DNA from: a virus
IMG/VR virus record: IMGVR_UViG_3300043570_003479
Coordinates: 1-26,978 of that record
Length of the DNA stretch: 26,978 nucleotides
Reading direction: 5' to 3' (one strand)
Shown here: positions 1-7,288 of the stretch, one piece after another
How the letters are laid out: the number at the start of each line of letters is the position of its first letter
Position numbering within the stretch: position 1 is the first letter of the stretch
The notes under the pieces: generated by a model
Database searches by the model: none
The model's input: the letters and a program-made list of their open reading frames with translations, nothing else
Told to the model about the DNA's origin: nothing
Program-made: the position numbers and the translations under genes

Positions 1-1
1 A

Positions 2-109
2 TTTTTCAGGTTTGATGCAAAATTTAAAACCCCTCCTCCTCCTTACGCTGATTGTATGTTACCAATTATGAAGAGTATGCTTTTTAATCGAATCAAACAT
101 GGCATCTAA
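2..109 (+). CDS. C-terminal end of an upstream gene (partial)
   Basis: An open frame enters from the left edge and stops with TAA at 107-109, giving about 35 residues that include a PPPPYADCML stretch and a basic end (FNRIKHGI). The next gene starts 48 bases later and is a glycosyltransferase-like protein, so a surface or sugar-modifying role for this one is possible, but the fragment is too short to identify. It is called because the frame is open from the edge and the spacing fits the dense layout. It could also be chance. Confidence 0.5.
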   Translation, partial: FFRFDAKFKTPPPPYADCMLPIMKSMLFNRIKHGI

Positions 110-119
110 AAAGTACTAA

Positions 120-129
120 AATATATAAA
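120..129 (+). promoter_or_regulatory. Candidate promoter element AATATATAAA
   Basis: This AT-only element lies 28 bases before the glycosyltransferase start. The same RATATATAMW pattern recurs at similar distance before several other genes (3730, 9354, 12904, 21523, 23701). It recalls the T4 late promoter box TATAAATA. In such AT-rich DNA chance matches are common, so this is tentative. Confidence 0.3.
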
Positions 130-157
130 CTAATCTTATTTTTTTAATATAATTAGT

Positions 158-2008
158 ATGAAAATTAGTATAATAACTCGAGCTACTCGTCTGCAAAATT
201 TAAAGACTGTTAAAGAATCTGTTTTTAATAATATTCCAAGCGGATGCGAAATTAATTGGCACATAGTATTTGACACTGCAAATCTTAAAGATATCGATGC
301 AGAATTACTATGTGATTTAAAAAATGATTCAACAACATACCATTTTGAAAAGGGTGATGCAATAGGAATGTTATATCCCCAGTGCTCTGCTATAATTTCA
401 AAATTTAGAGAGGGTTGGGTTTATTTTTTAGATGATGATAACATAATGCATGAAGGTTTCTATGAATATGTTCTGCAGACTTCATTAGAGAATCCAGACA
501 AAAAAGTCCATGTAGTTTCACAAAATGTTGCAGGAAAAGACTTTACTAAATTAATATATAGAATTGCAGTTCCTGAATATATGAAAGTTCAAGGAGTCGA
601 TTTAGCACAATATATTGTTAGTGTTGACGTTTATAATGAATATGAATACTCATACTTGCCTGATTATCGTGCAGATGGAATCCTTATAAGCGCTGTCCAT
701 GCTGACCATCCGGAATGGTTTACATTCACTACATCAATACTATCACACTATAATTATTTACAGAAAGACTCAAAGGCAAAGCTTCCTAAAGTATTATACA
801 TTGGAGATGATGAGCCTGAATTAAAATCACTTAAAATACTATATTACGAGGATGATAGTCTAGAGATTAAGTATTTAAAGAGCGATAGAGATGTTGCCAC
901 AATACTAGCATCATTTAAACCAGACGTTATCATAACTAGAGGAAAATCTTGGGAAGATTTTCCGGAAATGGCAAATATGCCACTTCAATTTAGACGAAAA
1001 TGGCTAAATATTAACAGAGAAGTTTCTGTCGAAGATGTTGGACAAACAGCATATCAATGTTCAATGGAAAGTATGTTAAATCCGGATGGATTAGAAGATA
1101 GTTCAATGATTTCATACTTTACCCCAATATACAATACTGGTGAAAAACTATTCAATACCTATCAATCACTATTAGATCAAACGTATGGTAACTGGGAATG
1201 GGTAATAGTAAATGATTCTACAGATGGTGGTAAAACATTAAAAATAGCGGAATCTATTGCAGCAAAAGACCCAAGAGTTCGTCTTTATGATTTTAGAGAA
1301 AAAAGTGGTGGAAATATTGGTGAAGTAAAATGGAGATGCTGTGCAATGGCTAAAGGTTTTATTTTAGCTGAATTAGACCATGATGATTTACTAGTTCCAT
1401 GGTGTACTGAAGACCTCTATAAAGCAGCTAAAAAACATCCAGAAGCCGGATTCTTTTTTAATGATACTCTTGAGGTTGATGAAAATTGGAATTCTTTAAT
1501 GTATGACGAAGGCTTTGCACTTGGATACGGATCATATAGAAAAGAAGAGTACGCTGGACAGATAATGAATGTTTCTAATCAACAAAATATTAATCCAAAA
1601 ACAATTAGACATATAGTTGGTGTACCAAATCACGTAAGAGCATGGAGACGATCTACATATTTTGAAGTTGGAGGACATAATAGAAGTCTTGTAATAGCTG
1701 ATGATTACGAGTTAGTTGTAAGAACATTCTTAAAGGCAATAACTTGTAAAATACCAAAATTAGGATATGTTCAATTCTTATACAATAATGCAAATGGACA
1801 AAACACACACAATTTATCCAGAGCAGATATTCAAAGACGAGTAAGAACAATAAGTTATTATTATAACGAGCAAATTAAAAATAGATTTGAAGAATTAGGA
1901 TTAAAAGACTGGGCGTATGATGAATGTCCATGGGCACCTTTAAATACAGCATCTAGATTTAATCAAGAAGAGATGGCAGCAAATATAATATATAACGAAA
2001 ATGAATAA
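158..2008 (+). CDS. Protein with two glycosyltransferase-A (GT2-like) domains
   Basis: A 616-residue protein likely to transfer sugars, acting in the infected cell on phage DNA, virion or cell surface; the acceptor cannot be told. The first GT-A-like domain (about 1-205) starts KISIITRATR and has a DDD motif at 92-94 (FLDDDN), fitting the metal- and sugar-nucleotide-binding DxD. A middle Rossmann-like segment (about 210-290) begins KVLYIGDDEPELKSLKILYY. The second GT-A domain (about 315-560) opens ISYFTPIYNTGEKLFNTYQS, then WVIVNDSTDGG, and has LDHDD at 406-410. The order looks like a fusion of two GT2-type units. The fragment ending just before may belong to the same operon. The last eight bases overlap the next gene. 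The GT class is fairly sure; the substrate is unknown. Confidence 0.85.
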   Translation: MKISIITRATRLQNLKTVKESVFNNIPSGCEINWHIVFDTANLKDIDAELLCDLKNDSTTYHFEKGDAIGMLYPQCSAIISKFREGWVYFLDDDNIMHEGFYEYVLQTSLENPDKKVHVVSQNVAGKDFTKLIYRIAVPEYMKVQGVDLAQYIVSVDVYNEYEYSYLPDYRADGILISAVHADHPEWFTFTTSILSHYNYLQKDSKAKLPKVLYIGDDEPELKSLKILYYEDDSLEIKYLKSDRDVATILASFKPDVIITRGKSWEDFPEMANMPLQFRRKWLNINREVSVEDVGQTAYQCSMESMLNPDGLEDSSMISYFTPIYNTGEKLFNTYQSLLDQTYGNWEWVIVNDSTDGGKTLKIAESIAAKDPRVRLYDFREKSGGNIGEVKWRCCAMAKGFILAELDHDDLLVPWCTEDLYKAAKKHPEAGFFFNDTLEVDENWNSLMYDEGFALGYGSYRKEEYAGQIMNVSNQQNINPKTIRHIVGVPNHVRAWRRSTYFEVGGHNRSLVIADDYELVVRTFLKAITCKIPKLGYVQFLYNNANGQNTHNLSRADIQRRVRTISYYYNEQIKNRFEELGLKDWAYDECPWAPLNTASRFNQEEMAANIIYNENE

Positions 2009-2219
2009 TACTTTTGTAAAAATATGGGTTCATAATAGAGAATCTGACTTAATGATGGATTTTTTATTAGAAAGAGTTACCACCCCACCAAACTATATAA
2101 TTGACCATCACGAAGTACCCAAATCTATTACGGGTGGATGGATTGAAATGAGCATTTCATATGATAGATACATGATACTTCGACAGTCGCATGACCATGT
2201 AGATACTACCCATCTTTAA
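2001..2219 (+). CDS. Small hypothetical protein (72 aa)
   Basis: The start codon overlaps the end of the glycosyltransferase gene by eight bases, so the two are probably translationally coupled. The product begins MNNTFVKIWVHNRESDLMMD and has a His-rich C-terminal part (HDHVDTTHL). There is no signal peptide or membrane segment. I recognise no family. A small partner of the glycosyltransferase is possible from position only. Confidence 0.6.
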   Translation: MNNTFVKIWVHNRESDLMMDFLLERVTTPPNYIIDHHEVPKSITGGWIEMSISYDRYMILRQSHDHVDTTHL

Positions 2220-2250
2220 ACTTTTTTATCTTTTTGTGTATAATTAGTAT

Positions 2251-2499
2251 ATGGCAAAAAATATAAAAGAACCGAAAATATACGTAGTTAAACCAAAGAT
2301 TGGTGAGAATTACTATTTTAAATTTGCAGGGAGTCTTATGTATGGTCAATTAGTTTCTTTAAATGACGCATTGACTAAACTACATGGAGTACCACACTAT
2401 TGGATGAATGAAAAGTCAGATAGAAGTGTAAAGAAATGTGTATACCCAATATCAATTTATAAGATTTTTAAAGATTTAAACGACTCAAAGAATGTATAA
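2251..2499 (+). CDS. Small hypothetical protein (82 aa)
   Basis: Begins MAKNIKEPKIYVVKPKIGEN after an AT-rich leader (GTATAATTAGTAT) and overlaps the exonuclease gene by eight bases. It is basic and mixed alpha/beta in character, with no membrane segment and no motif I recognise. Overlap with the exonuclease start suggests co-translation. Function is unknown. Confidence 0.65.
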   Translation: MAKNIKEPKIYVVKPKIGENYYFKFAGSLMYGQLVSLNDALTKLHGVPHYWMNEKSDRSVKKCVYPISIYKIFKDLNDSKNV

Positions 2500-3223
2500 T
2501 ACTACCCAATTAAAGTCAATGTTATTTATTGACATTGAAACCGCGTCAGAATACCCAACTTACGAAGAATTTTGTACTAAAAGACCAGGTGCCGTAAAGC
2601 ATTGGGTAAAAAAAGCAGAACAGCATAGAAATACTGAATCACATCTAGCAGAACTTACTGATGCTAAAATGTATACTCACATGGCGGCTCTTAGTCCAGA
2701 ATTTAGCAAGGTTATCGTAATTTCTATGGGACAAATTAAATTCCAAGACAATTATATAAGTTCAAAAATTCGTTCTTTCTATAAAGGCAGTGAAAAAGAA
2801 ATTTTAACAGAATTTATGGGAACTGCTCAAGCTATTTTTAATCAAAATCCTTCAATTCAATTTATTGGACATAATATTAAAAACTTTGATTTTCCATATC
2901 TAATAAAAAGATCAATTGTAAATGGAGTTGATATACCTCATCAATTTCACTTCCAAAAGAAAAAGCCATGGGAAAACTGTCTTGTAGATACTTATGAAAT
3001 TTGGAAATTTGCAGGTTGGAATAGCGCATCGCTAGATTTGATTTGCGATACTCTTAATATCCCATCTCCTAAAACCATAATGGAGGCAAGTAGCACTACC
3101 GAAGAGTATTGGAATGGTAATATTGAAAAAATAAAAACATATTGCGAAGGAGATGTTAAAGCAACTATGAACGTGATGCTTAAAATAAGTGGAATGGATA
3201 TGGTTGATGAAGTACCATTTTAA
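2492..3223 (+). CDS. DnaQ/PolB-like 3'-5' exonuclease (DEDDy type)
   Basis: A 243-residue nuclease of the ribonuclease H-like DnaQ superfamily, which removes nucleotides from 3' ends with two metal ions. ExoI is FIDIETAS with D14 and E16; ExoII is GHNIKNFDFPYL with D133; ExoIII is YCEGD with Y217 and D221, which makes it the DEDDy class. It is closest in character to the predicted PolB-like 3'-5' exonucleases that stand alone without a polymerase domain. It could proofread for a separate polymerase, trim recombination ends or recycle host DNA. The family call is firm and the specific role is open. Confidence 0.85.
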   Translation: MYNTTQLKSMLFIDIETASEYPTYEEFCTKRPGAVKHWVKKAEQHRNTESHLAELTDAKMYTHMAALSPEFSKVIVISMGQIKFQDNYISSKIRSFYKGSEKEILTEFMGTAQAIFNQNPSIQFIGHNIKNFDFPYLIKRSIVNGVDIPHQFHFQKKKPWENCLVDTYEIWKFAGWNSASLDLICDTLNIPSPKTIMEASSTTEEYWNGNIEKIKTYCEGDVKATMNVMLKISGMDMVDEVPF

Positions 3224-3234
3224 ATTTAAAGTAT

Positions 3235-3357
3235 ATGAAACCAGGAGTAAGTTACACAGAAAATGAATTAGGGGAATCTCCTAAAAAAGAAACTATAAAA
3301 GTAGGATTTTTAGAACTATTAAGAAAATTATTTAGAAAATTGTTAATAACTTTTTAG
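3235..3357 (+). CDS. Possible micro-protein (40 aa)
   Basis: A short frame starting MKPGVSYTENELGESPKKET and ending with a cationic amphipathic helix (FLELLRKLFRKLLITF). It fills part of the otherwise empty gap between the exonuclease and the next gene, starts 12 bases after the exonuclease stop and follows the sequence AGTAT just as other starts do. No family is recognised. The helix could bind membrane or a partner protein. It may be a chance frame. Confidence 0.45.
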   Translation: MKPGVSYTENELGESPKKETIKVGFLELLRKLFRKLLITF

Positions 3358-3387
3358 TAAAAGGTTTTACCGTGTCGAGAATTTGTA

Positions 3388-3412
3388 TTATATTTACATA
3401 TCAAATTAAAAC
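3388..3412 (+). promoter_or_regulatory. Intergenic promoter-like block, copy 1
   Basis: Contains TATATTTACATATC followed by AATTAAAAC, ten bases before the next start codon. Almost the same block occurs at 7253-7277 and 22840-22863, both times right after an intrinsic terminator and before a gene. TATATTTA differs by one base from the Bacteroidetes -7 element TAnnTTTG, so a host-type promoter is plausible. No clear TTG box at -33 was seen. Confidence 0.5.
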
Positions 3413-3421
3413 CTTATAATC

Positions 3422-3715
3422 ATGGACGAAGACTTTAACAATTTATTCGAAGAACAAGAAAACGAAATCGACACTATTAAAAAAGAAGCCGAAATGAATA
3501 ACGTAATGTATGATTTAAAAATCAAACTTGCAAATGAAAATTATGAATCAATAATTTCCAAAGGAGTTGATTTTAAATTAATGGAAAAACAAGAACTTGA
3601 CATTAAACCTATTGTTAAAATTCTAGGAGATATGTTAGAGCTTTTTGAAGAGCGTGAAGAGTACGAAAAGTGCGCGCAAATAAATAAGATACTTAAGAAA
3701 GCAAAGGTCCTATAG
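3422..3715 (+). CDS. Small protein with C-terminal YEKC (UVR-like) motif, paralogue A
   Basis: A 97-residue acidic, helical protein. Residues about 65-95 read LGDMLELFEEREEYEKCAQI, a pattern shared with the proteins at 4794 and 5147. The motif (aromatic, acidic pair, YEKC, then an Ile/Leu-Lys helix) recalls the UVR motif that lets UvrB and UvrC pair, but this is similarity of pattern only. The gene lies under its own promoter-like block and its stop codon is inside the terminator hairpin that follows, so it is probably a one-gene unit. Function unknown. Confidence 0.75.
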   Translation: MDEDFNNLFEEQENEIDTIKKEAEMNNVMYDLKIKLANENYESIISKGVDFKLMEKQELDIKPIVKILGDMLELFEEREEYEKCAQINKILKKAKVL

Positions 3716-3725
3716 GACCTTTTTT
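3703..3725 (+). terminator. Intrinsic terminator overlapping the stop codon
   Basis: AAAGGTCC at 3703-3710 pairs perfectly with GGACCTTT at 3715-3722 around a TATA loop, followed by a T run. The TAG stop of the preceding gene is at 3713-3715, within the loop and first base of the right arm. Confidence 0.8.
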
Positions 3726-3729
3726 CTTT

Positions 3730-3739
3730 AATATATAAT
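3730..3739 (+). promoter_or_regulatory. Candidate promoter element AATATATAAT
   Basis: One of the RATATATAMW elements, directly after a terminator and 21 bases before the next start codon. Its place between a terminator and a new gene makes a promoter role reasonable. Confidence 0.4.
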
Positions 3740-3760
3740 GTACTAATAAAGTATATCGAT

Positions 3761-3973
3761 ATGAACGAAGAATATTTAAAAAAGATTGCGGATAGTCTAG
3801 AAAGAATTGCAATCTGCATGGAAAACAAACAATTGAGAGAAATTGCAACCTATAGAAAAGGTCAAGCCCAGTTAATTGCTGAGAAAAAAGCAGATAGCGC
3901 AAAGCAGTCAAAATCTGCACCAATTATTCCAGTAGTTAAACAAACAGTTAGAGTTAGAAATTCCAAAAAATAA
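3761..3973 (+). CDS. Small hypothetical protein (70 aa)
   Basis: Begins with a predicted helix (MNEEYLKKIADSLERIA) that could self-associate as a short coiled coil, followed by a basic, Gln/Lys-rich disordered tail ending RVRNSKK. This layout fits a small nucleic-acid- or protein-binding factor, but no family is recognised. It stands six bases before dnaJ and follows a terminator, so it probably starts the transcription unit that includes dnaJ. Confidence 0.7.
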   Translation: MNEEYLKKIADSLERIAICMENKQLREIATYRKGQAQLIAEKKADSAKQSKSAPIIPVVKQTVRVRNSKK

Positions 3974-3979
3974 ACTCTA

Positions 3980-4807
3980 ATGAATTACTACGAAACTCTT
4001 AACGTTTCAAAAGATGCAACTCCAGACGAGATTAAAAAATCTTATAGGAAGCTTGTAAAAGAGCATCATCCTGACAAAACAGGGGGAGACGACACTCGGT
4101 TTAAACAAATATCTGAAGCATACGAAAATCTTTCTGACCCTGTCAAAAAACAGCAATACGATAATCAATCTAGTGGATTTAATCCATTTGGTGGTGGATT
4201 TCAAGACACCTCAAATCCTTTTGCACACGCTTTTCGAGGATTTAATGGCGATTTTGCCGAAATGTTTAATCAATCATTCGGCGGAGAAGCAAGAGGATAC
4301 GACATCAGGGTCTCGCTTAATATAACTATCGAAGAATCTTATGAAGGTTCCAGAAAATATATTGACGTCGGGACTGGTGGATTTAATATCAATATACCTC
4401 GAGGGATTCTGAATGGAACTAAACTTAAAGTTCCAGGTAGAGGAGCTAATCATCCTGTGAATGGATCTGCACCTCCTGGTGATATTATATTAACCGTCAA
4501 TGTTTTACCAGACCCTGAACTTATTGTTAATGGCAGTGATATCTATGTTGATTTAAACTTAAGTTGGATTGACATCCTACTTGGAGGAGAATTCGAAATC
4601 CGTACCAAACTAAATTCCATTAAAATCAAAGTACCTCAAGGTTCGCATGAGTCACAATTACTACGAGTTGTTGGACAAGGAATGCCAATATATAATTCAG
4701 AAGGATTTGGAAATCTTATGGTAAAGCTTAGAACTCTTCCTATAACTTTAACTGAATCCGAAATAGAATTACTTAAAAAGATAAAAAATCCAAATGAGCA
4801 GTATTGA
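3980..4807 (+). CDS. dnaJ: DnaJ/CbpA-type co-chaperone
   Basis: A 275-residue J-domain protein that should stimulate the ATPase of a DnaK-type Hsp70, here presumably the host's. The J domain is residues 1-63 with the HPD motif at 30-32. A Gly/Phe-rich linker (about 67-105, FGGGFQ, FRGFNGDF) follows, then two C-terminal beta substrate-binding domains (about 108-270) with IPRGILNGTKLKVPGRG and VPQGSHESQLLRVVGQGMP. There is no CxxCxGxG zinc region, so it is a type II protein like CbpA, shorter than full DnaJ (about 375 residues). It may help fold virion proteins or remodel replication complexes. It overlaps the next gene by 14 bases. Confidence 0.93.
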   Translation: MNYYETLNVSKDATPDEIKKSYRKLVKEHHPDKTGGDDTRFKQISEAYENLSDPVKKQQYDNQSSGFNPFGGGFQDTSNPFAHAFRGFNGDFAEMFNQSFGGEARGYDIRVSLNITIEESYEGSRKYIDVGTGGFNINIPRGILNGTKLKVPGRGANHPVNGSAPPGDIILTVNVLPDPELIVNGSDIYVDLNLSWIDILLGGEFEIRTKLNSIKIKVPQGSHESQLLRVVGQGMPIYNSEGFGNLMVKLRTLPITLTESEIELLKKIKNPNEQY

Positions 4808-5057
4808 AGAAGAAAGCCCGGAGGAATCAAGAAAATTTATAAAAAGACTACACGAAGCCTCTAAAGAAGACATGATGGAGGCAATGTACTCTTCTATTGT
4901 TAATGGTAAAATGGGTGCCTTAAAGCACGATGGAACCATTGAAGAGAAAATAGAAGGAGTACAAACGGTTCTTAATTTTTTTAAAGATAATGAAGATTAT
5001 GAAAAATGTAAAGAACTTAAAATGATAATTGGAAAGTTATCAAGCAATATAATATAG
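4794..5057 (+). CDS. Small protein with C-terminal YEKC (UVR-like) motif, paralogue B
   Basis: An 87-residue, charged helical protein whose start overlaps the dnaJ end by 14 bases, so translation is probably coupled. The C-terminal part reads VLNFFKDNEDYEKCKELKMI, matching the C-terminal motif of the proteins at 3422 and 5147. The N-terminal half (ESRKFIKRLHEASKEDMMEA) differs between the three. A client or partner of DnaJ is possible from position only. Confidence 0.8.
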   Translation: MSSIEEESPEESRKFIKRLHEASKEDMMEAMYSSIVNGKMGALKHDGTIEEKIEGVQTVLNFFKDNEDYEKCKELKMIIGKLSSNII

Positions 5058-5146
5058 TAACCTTTTTTAGCCCGGATACCTTTAATTCTATCGGTTAAAA
5101 TATATATTATATGTGACTCATGTCGCTTTAAAAACATTACAACAAG

Positions 5147-5404
5147 ATGGGAGATATTACAGGGGAGGAAAGAGATTCTCTGATGAGGTCGAGCTACTAC
5201 ATACTTACCAGGAATTTTACTAAAACCATCAATAGATTTGTTGTTTATAATGATGGTAATCACACAATAGATATTCCACACGGAATTGGACAGCGAAGTA
5301 AATTCGTAGATGTCCTAATAGAATATTTTGTTGAGTTAGAGGAATATGAAAAATGCGAATCGCTCAAGAAATTAAAAGAACTAGTCATAATGACCGGTGA
5401 TTAA
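5147..5404 (+). CDS. Small protein with C-terminal YEKC (UVR-like) motif, paralogue C
   Basis: An 85-residue protein with C-terminal LIEYFVELEEYEKCESLKKL, the third copy of the motif in under 2 kb. The N-terminal part (MGDITGEERDSLMRSSYYIL) is unrelated to the other two. The 89-base gap before it contains AT-rich sequence (AAAATATATATTATATG) but no clear terminator. The gene ends 16 bases before the preferred phoH start. Function unknown. Confidence 0.75.
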   Translation: MGDITGEERDSLMRSSYYILTRNFTKTINRFVVYNDGNHTIDIPHGIGQRSKFVDVLIEYFVELEEYEKCESLKKLKELVIMTGD

Positions 5405-5420
5405 ATATATACAAATTTGT

Positions 5421-6173
5421 ATGCAAAAAAGAACAGTGGAAAGTAAAACAAAGTCGACTAAGGCAAAACCTACAACTACAAAAGCTCCAATTGGACGTCC
5501 TAAAAAAACAGTAGTAAAAGAATTAGATTTAGTAGGCGTACAATTAAAACCGTCTCAATGTGATTATTTTGAAAAAATAAAAAAAAATGAAATAACATTC
5601 TGTTCAGGTCCAGCAGGTACCTCGAAAACATTTACTGCATGTTATACTTCACTATGGTTATTAGCAACTAAAGCAGTTTCAAAAATTATCCTATGTAAAC
5701 CGATTCAAGAATCTGGAGAAAAACTTGGATTCCTACCTGGAGATATTGCAGACAAGGTTGACCCATACATGCAATCATATATTTCAAACTTTAAAAAAAT
5801 AGTAGGTGACGAATTAACCGAAGGATTAATCTCTTCAGGTGCTATTGAATTTAAACCACTTGCATTTATGAGAGGTGATACGTTTGATGATTCATTTATG
5901 ATTTTAGATGAGGCACAAAATGCTTCGTTTAAACAATTAATGTTATTTACTACCCGTATGGGTAAAAATTCTAAAGTTCTGGTTACTGGTGATATTAGTC
6001 AATATGATATACCAAAAGCTAGTGCAGGTCTTCCAGGATTCATGCAGTTAATGAAGGGAATCAGAGGAACAGGAGAACATGTTTTTGAGAATAAAGATAT
6101 TGTAAGAGCTAAAATACTTCAAGACGTTGTAGACAGATATGACAAATGGAGAGTTGATAACCCTGAAAAATAG
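5421..6173 (+). CDS. phoH: PhoH-like P-loop ATPase
   Basis: A member of the PhoH family, ATPases related to the helicase core of superfamily 1 and common in marine and other large phages; their in vivo role is unsettled, with RNA or phosphate metabolism suggested. From the ATG at 5421 the protein has 250 residues. Walker A is GPAGTSKT (63-70), with Ser where many members have Gly; Walker B is FMILDEAQN (DEAQ 163-166); VLVTGDISQYD follows as a motif III-like segment. A basic N-terminal tail (about 1-35) holds GRPKK, like the core of an AT-hook. An in-frame ATG at 5397 would add eight residues, but 5421 follows an AATATATACA leader and avoids overlap with the upstream gene. Confidence 0.92.
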   Translation: MQKRTVESKTKSTKAKPTTTKAPIGRPKKTVVKELDLVGVQLKPSQCDYFEKIKKNEITFCSGPAGTSKTFTACYTSLWLLATKAVSKIILCKPIQESGEKLGFLPGDIADKVDPYMQSYISNFKKIVGDELTEGLISSGAIEFKPLAFMRGDTFDDSFMILDEAQNASFKQLMLFTTRMGKNSKVLVTGDISQYDIPKASAGLPGFMQLMKGIRGTGEHVFENKDIVRAKILQDVVDRYDKWRVDNPEK

Positions 6174-6186
6174 AAACAAACTGGAA

Positions 6187-6223
6187 TCCATCTATATAAT
6201 ACGTATAAAAAAATATAGATGGA
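6187..6223 (+). promoter_or_regulatory. Hairpin enclosing the RNase HII start codon
   Basis: TCCATCTATAT at 6187-6197 is the exact reverse complement of ATATAGATGGA at 6213-6223, with a 15-base loop. The ATG start (6219-6221) is in the right arm. In mRNA the structure would hide the start site and could damp or thermally tune translation; as DNA it could be an operator. Confidence 0.55.
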
Positions 6224-6851
6224 AACCAGACAAATACTACTTAAACACTCCTATTCTGGAGATGAATCAATTATAGAAATTGGTATTGATGAGGCTGGCC
6301 GAGGTTCACTAAGTGGACCTGTTACGGTTGCCGCATGTATAATGCCATTTGGCTTTGAAAACCCCTTAATCAAAGATTCAAAACTATTAAATGAGCAACA
6401 GCGAAAAGATGCTCGTCGAATTATCGAGGAAAACGCAATTGCATATCACATTGAACATATATCTCCCGAAGATATTGAGGCAACTAATATCTTAAAAGCT
6501 ACCTTAATTGGAATGCAACGCTGTCTAGAAGGGGTCCAAAAAGATGCCCAATTTGATTTTATATTAGTTGATGGAGACCAATTTCATGGATTTGAAGGAA
6601 TCCCATTTGAGACTGTTGTCGGAGGAGACAATAAATATATTTCAATTGCTGCTGCCAGCATTCTAGCTAAAACTGAACGAGATGCTATAATGAAAGATTT
6701 GGATATTGAGATTCCGGGATATGGTTGGAATTCAAACAAAGGATATGGAACCCGCTCGCATATTGATGCGATTAGGTCGTTGGGTCCAAGCAAGCAACAT
6801 AGAATGAGTTTTATCTCTCATCTCTTAACCGAAACAGGAACCTTATTTTGA
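6219..6851 (+). CDS. rnhB: Ribonuclease HII
   Basis: A 210-residue type 2 RNase H that cuts RNA in RNA-DNA hybrids, useful for removing primers or single ribonucleotides. The signature GIDEAGRG gives D24 and E25; LVDGD gives D118; GGDNKYISIAAASILAKTERD supplies the fourth acidic residue (D137) and the family motif. GYGWNSNKGYGTRSH matches the conserved C-terminal block. T4 uses an unrelated 5'-nuclease (rnh), so this phage has a bacterial-type solution. The start codon lies in a hairpin. The TGA stop overlaps the TTG start of the next gene. Confidence 0.95.
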   Translation: METRQILLKHSYSGDESIIEIGIDEAGRGSLSGPVTVAACIMPFGFENPLIKDSKLLNEQQRKDARRIIEENAIAYHIEHISPEDIEATNILKATLIGMQRCLEGVQKDAQFDFILVDGDQFHGFEGIPFETVVGGDNKYISIAAASILAKTERDAIMKDLDIEIPGYGWNSNKGYGTRSHIDAIRSLGPSKQHRMSFISHLLTETGTLF

Positions 6852-7192
6852 GAGCATTAATATATGGGATTCTGCTGTTCTTATTTGGACAATCGTTTAT
6901 ATGGTTCCAGACAAATGGTCAGTTTATGTGGCCATGGTTTAAAAGAAATCCCGTTTTAGTAGCAGTAATTGGAGGTTCTACAATATCATATATTTTTATA
7001 GAGGCAACCCGATTAATTGCAGAATATTATGATGGACAATTATGGCCTGGAAGATTTATTGGGTTTGTAATGGGGATGATTTCTTTCTCTCTTTTAACAT
7101 ATTTAATAACAGGTGAGGCTTTAAATACTAAAACATTGATATGTTTGGCTCTTTCATTTATCATAATTTGTGTGCAAATATTTTGGAAATAA
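6848..7192 (+). CDS. Small four-helix membrane protein
   Basis: A 114-residue very hydrophobic protein with about four transmembrane helices (roughly 3-19, 35-55, 66-87, 95-112). The TTG start at 6848 overlaps the RNase HII TGA stop, which points to translational coupling. Topology and size resemble half-size drug/metabolite or small multidrug transporters, and the last helix with its preceding GEALNTKTLICLALS fits that class loosely. A holin-like role is another possibility. No lysozyme gene is adjacent. The unit ends in a strong terminator. Confidence 0.75.
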   Translation: MRALIYGILLFLFGQSFIWFQTNGQFMWPWFKRNPVLVAVIGGSTISYIFIEATRLIAEYYDGQLWPGRFIGFVMGMISFSLLTYLITGEALNTKTLICLALSFIIICVQIFWK

Positions 7193-7221
7193 TTTTAACA
7201 AAAAATTAACATAATTTTAAC

Positions 7222-7250
7222 AACCCAGATTTTCGGATCTGGGTTTTTTT
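7222..7250 (+). terminator. Intrinsic terminator
   Basis: AACCCAGAT (7222-7230) pairs with ATCTGGGTT (7237-7245) around a six-base TTTCGG loop, then runs into a T tract. A near copy is at 22809-22837. Confidence 0.9.
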
Positions 7251-7252
7251 GA

Positions 7253-7277
7253 TTATATTTACATATCTAATTAAAAC
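7253..7277 (+). promoter_or_regulatory. Intergenic promoter-like block, copy 2
   Basis: TATATTTACATATC followed by AATTAAAAC, two bases after the terminator T tract and eleven bases before the next start codon. It matches copy 1 at all but one position and should restart transcription after the terminator. Confidence 0.55.
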
Positions 7278-7288
7278 AAAGAAATATT

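Noticed and set aside
3358-3371. GTAAAAGGTTTTAC palindrome as terminator or operator
   Set aside because: Two-base loop and AT-only stem without a T tract; could be chance. The nearby promoter-like block is better supported.
5577-5592. A-run in phoH as possible programmed frameshift site
   Set aside because: The reading frame continues normally through Lys codons with conserved PhoH motifs after it, and the alternative frames stop quickly.
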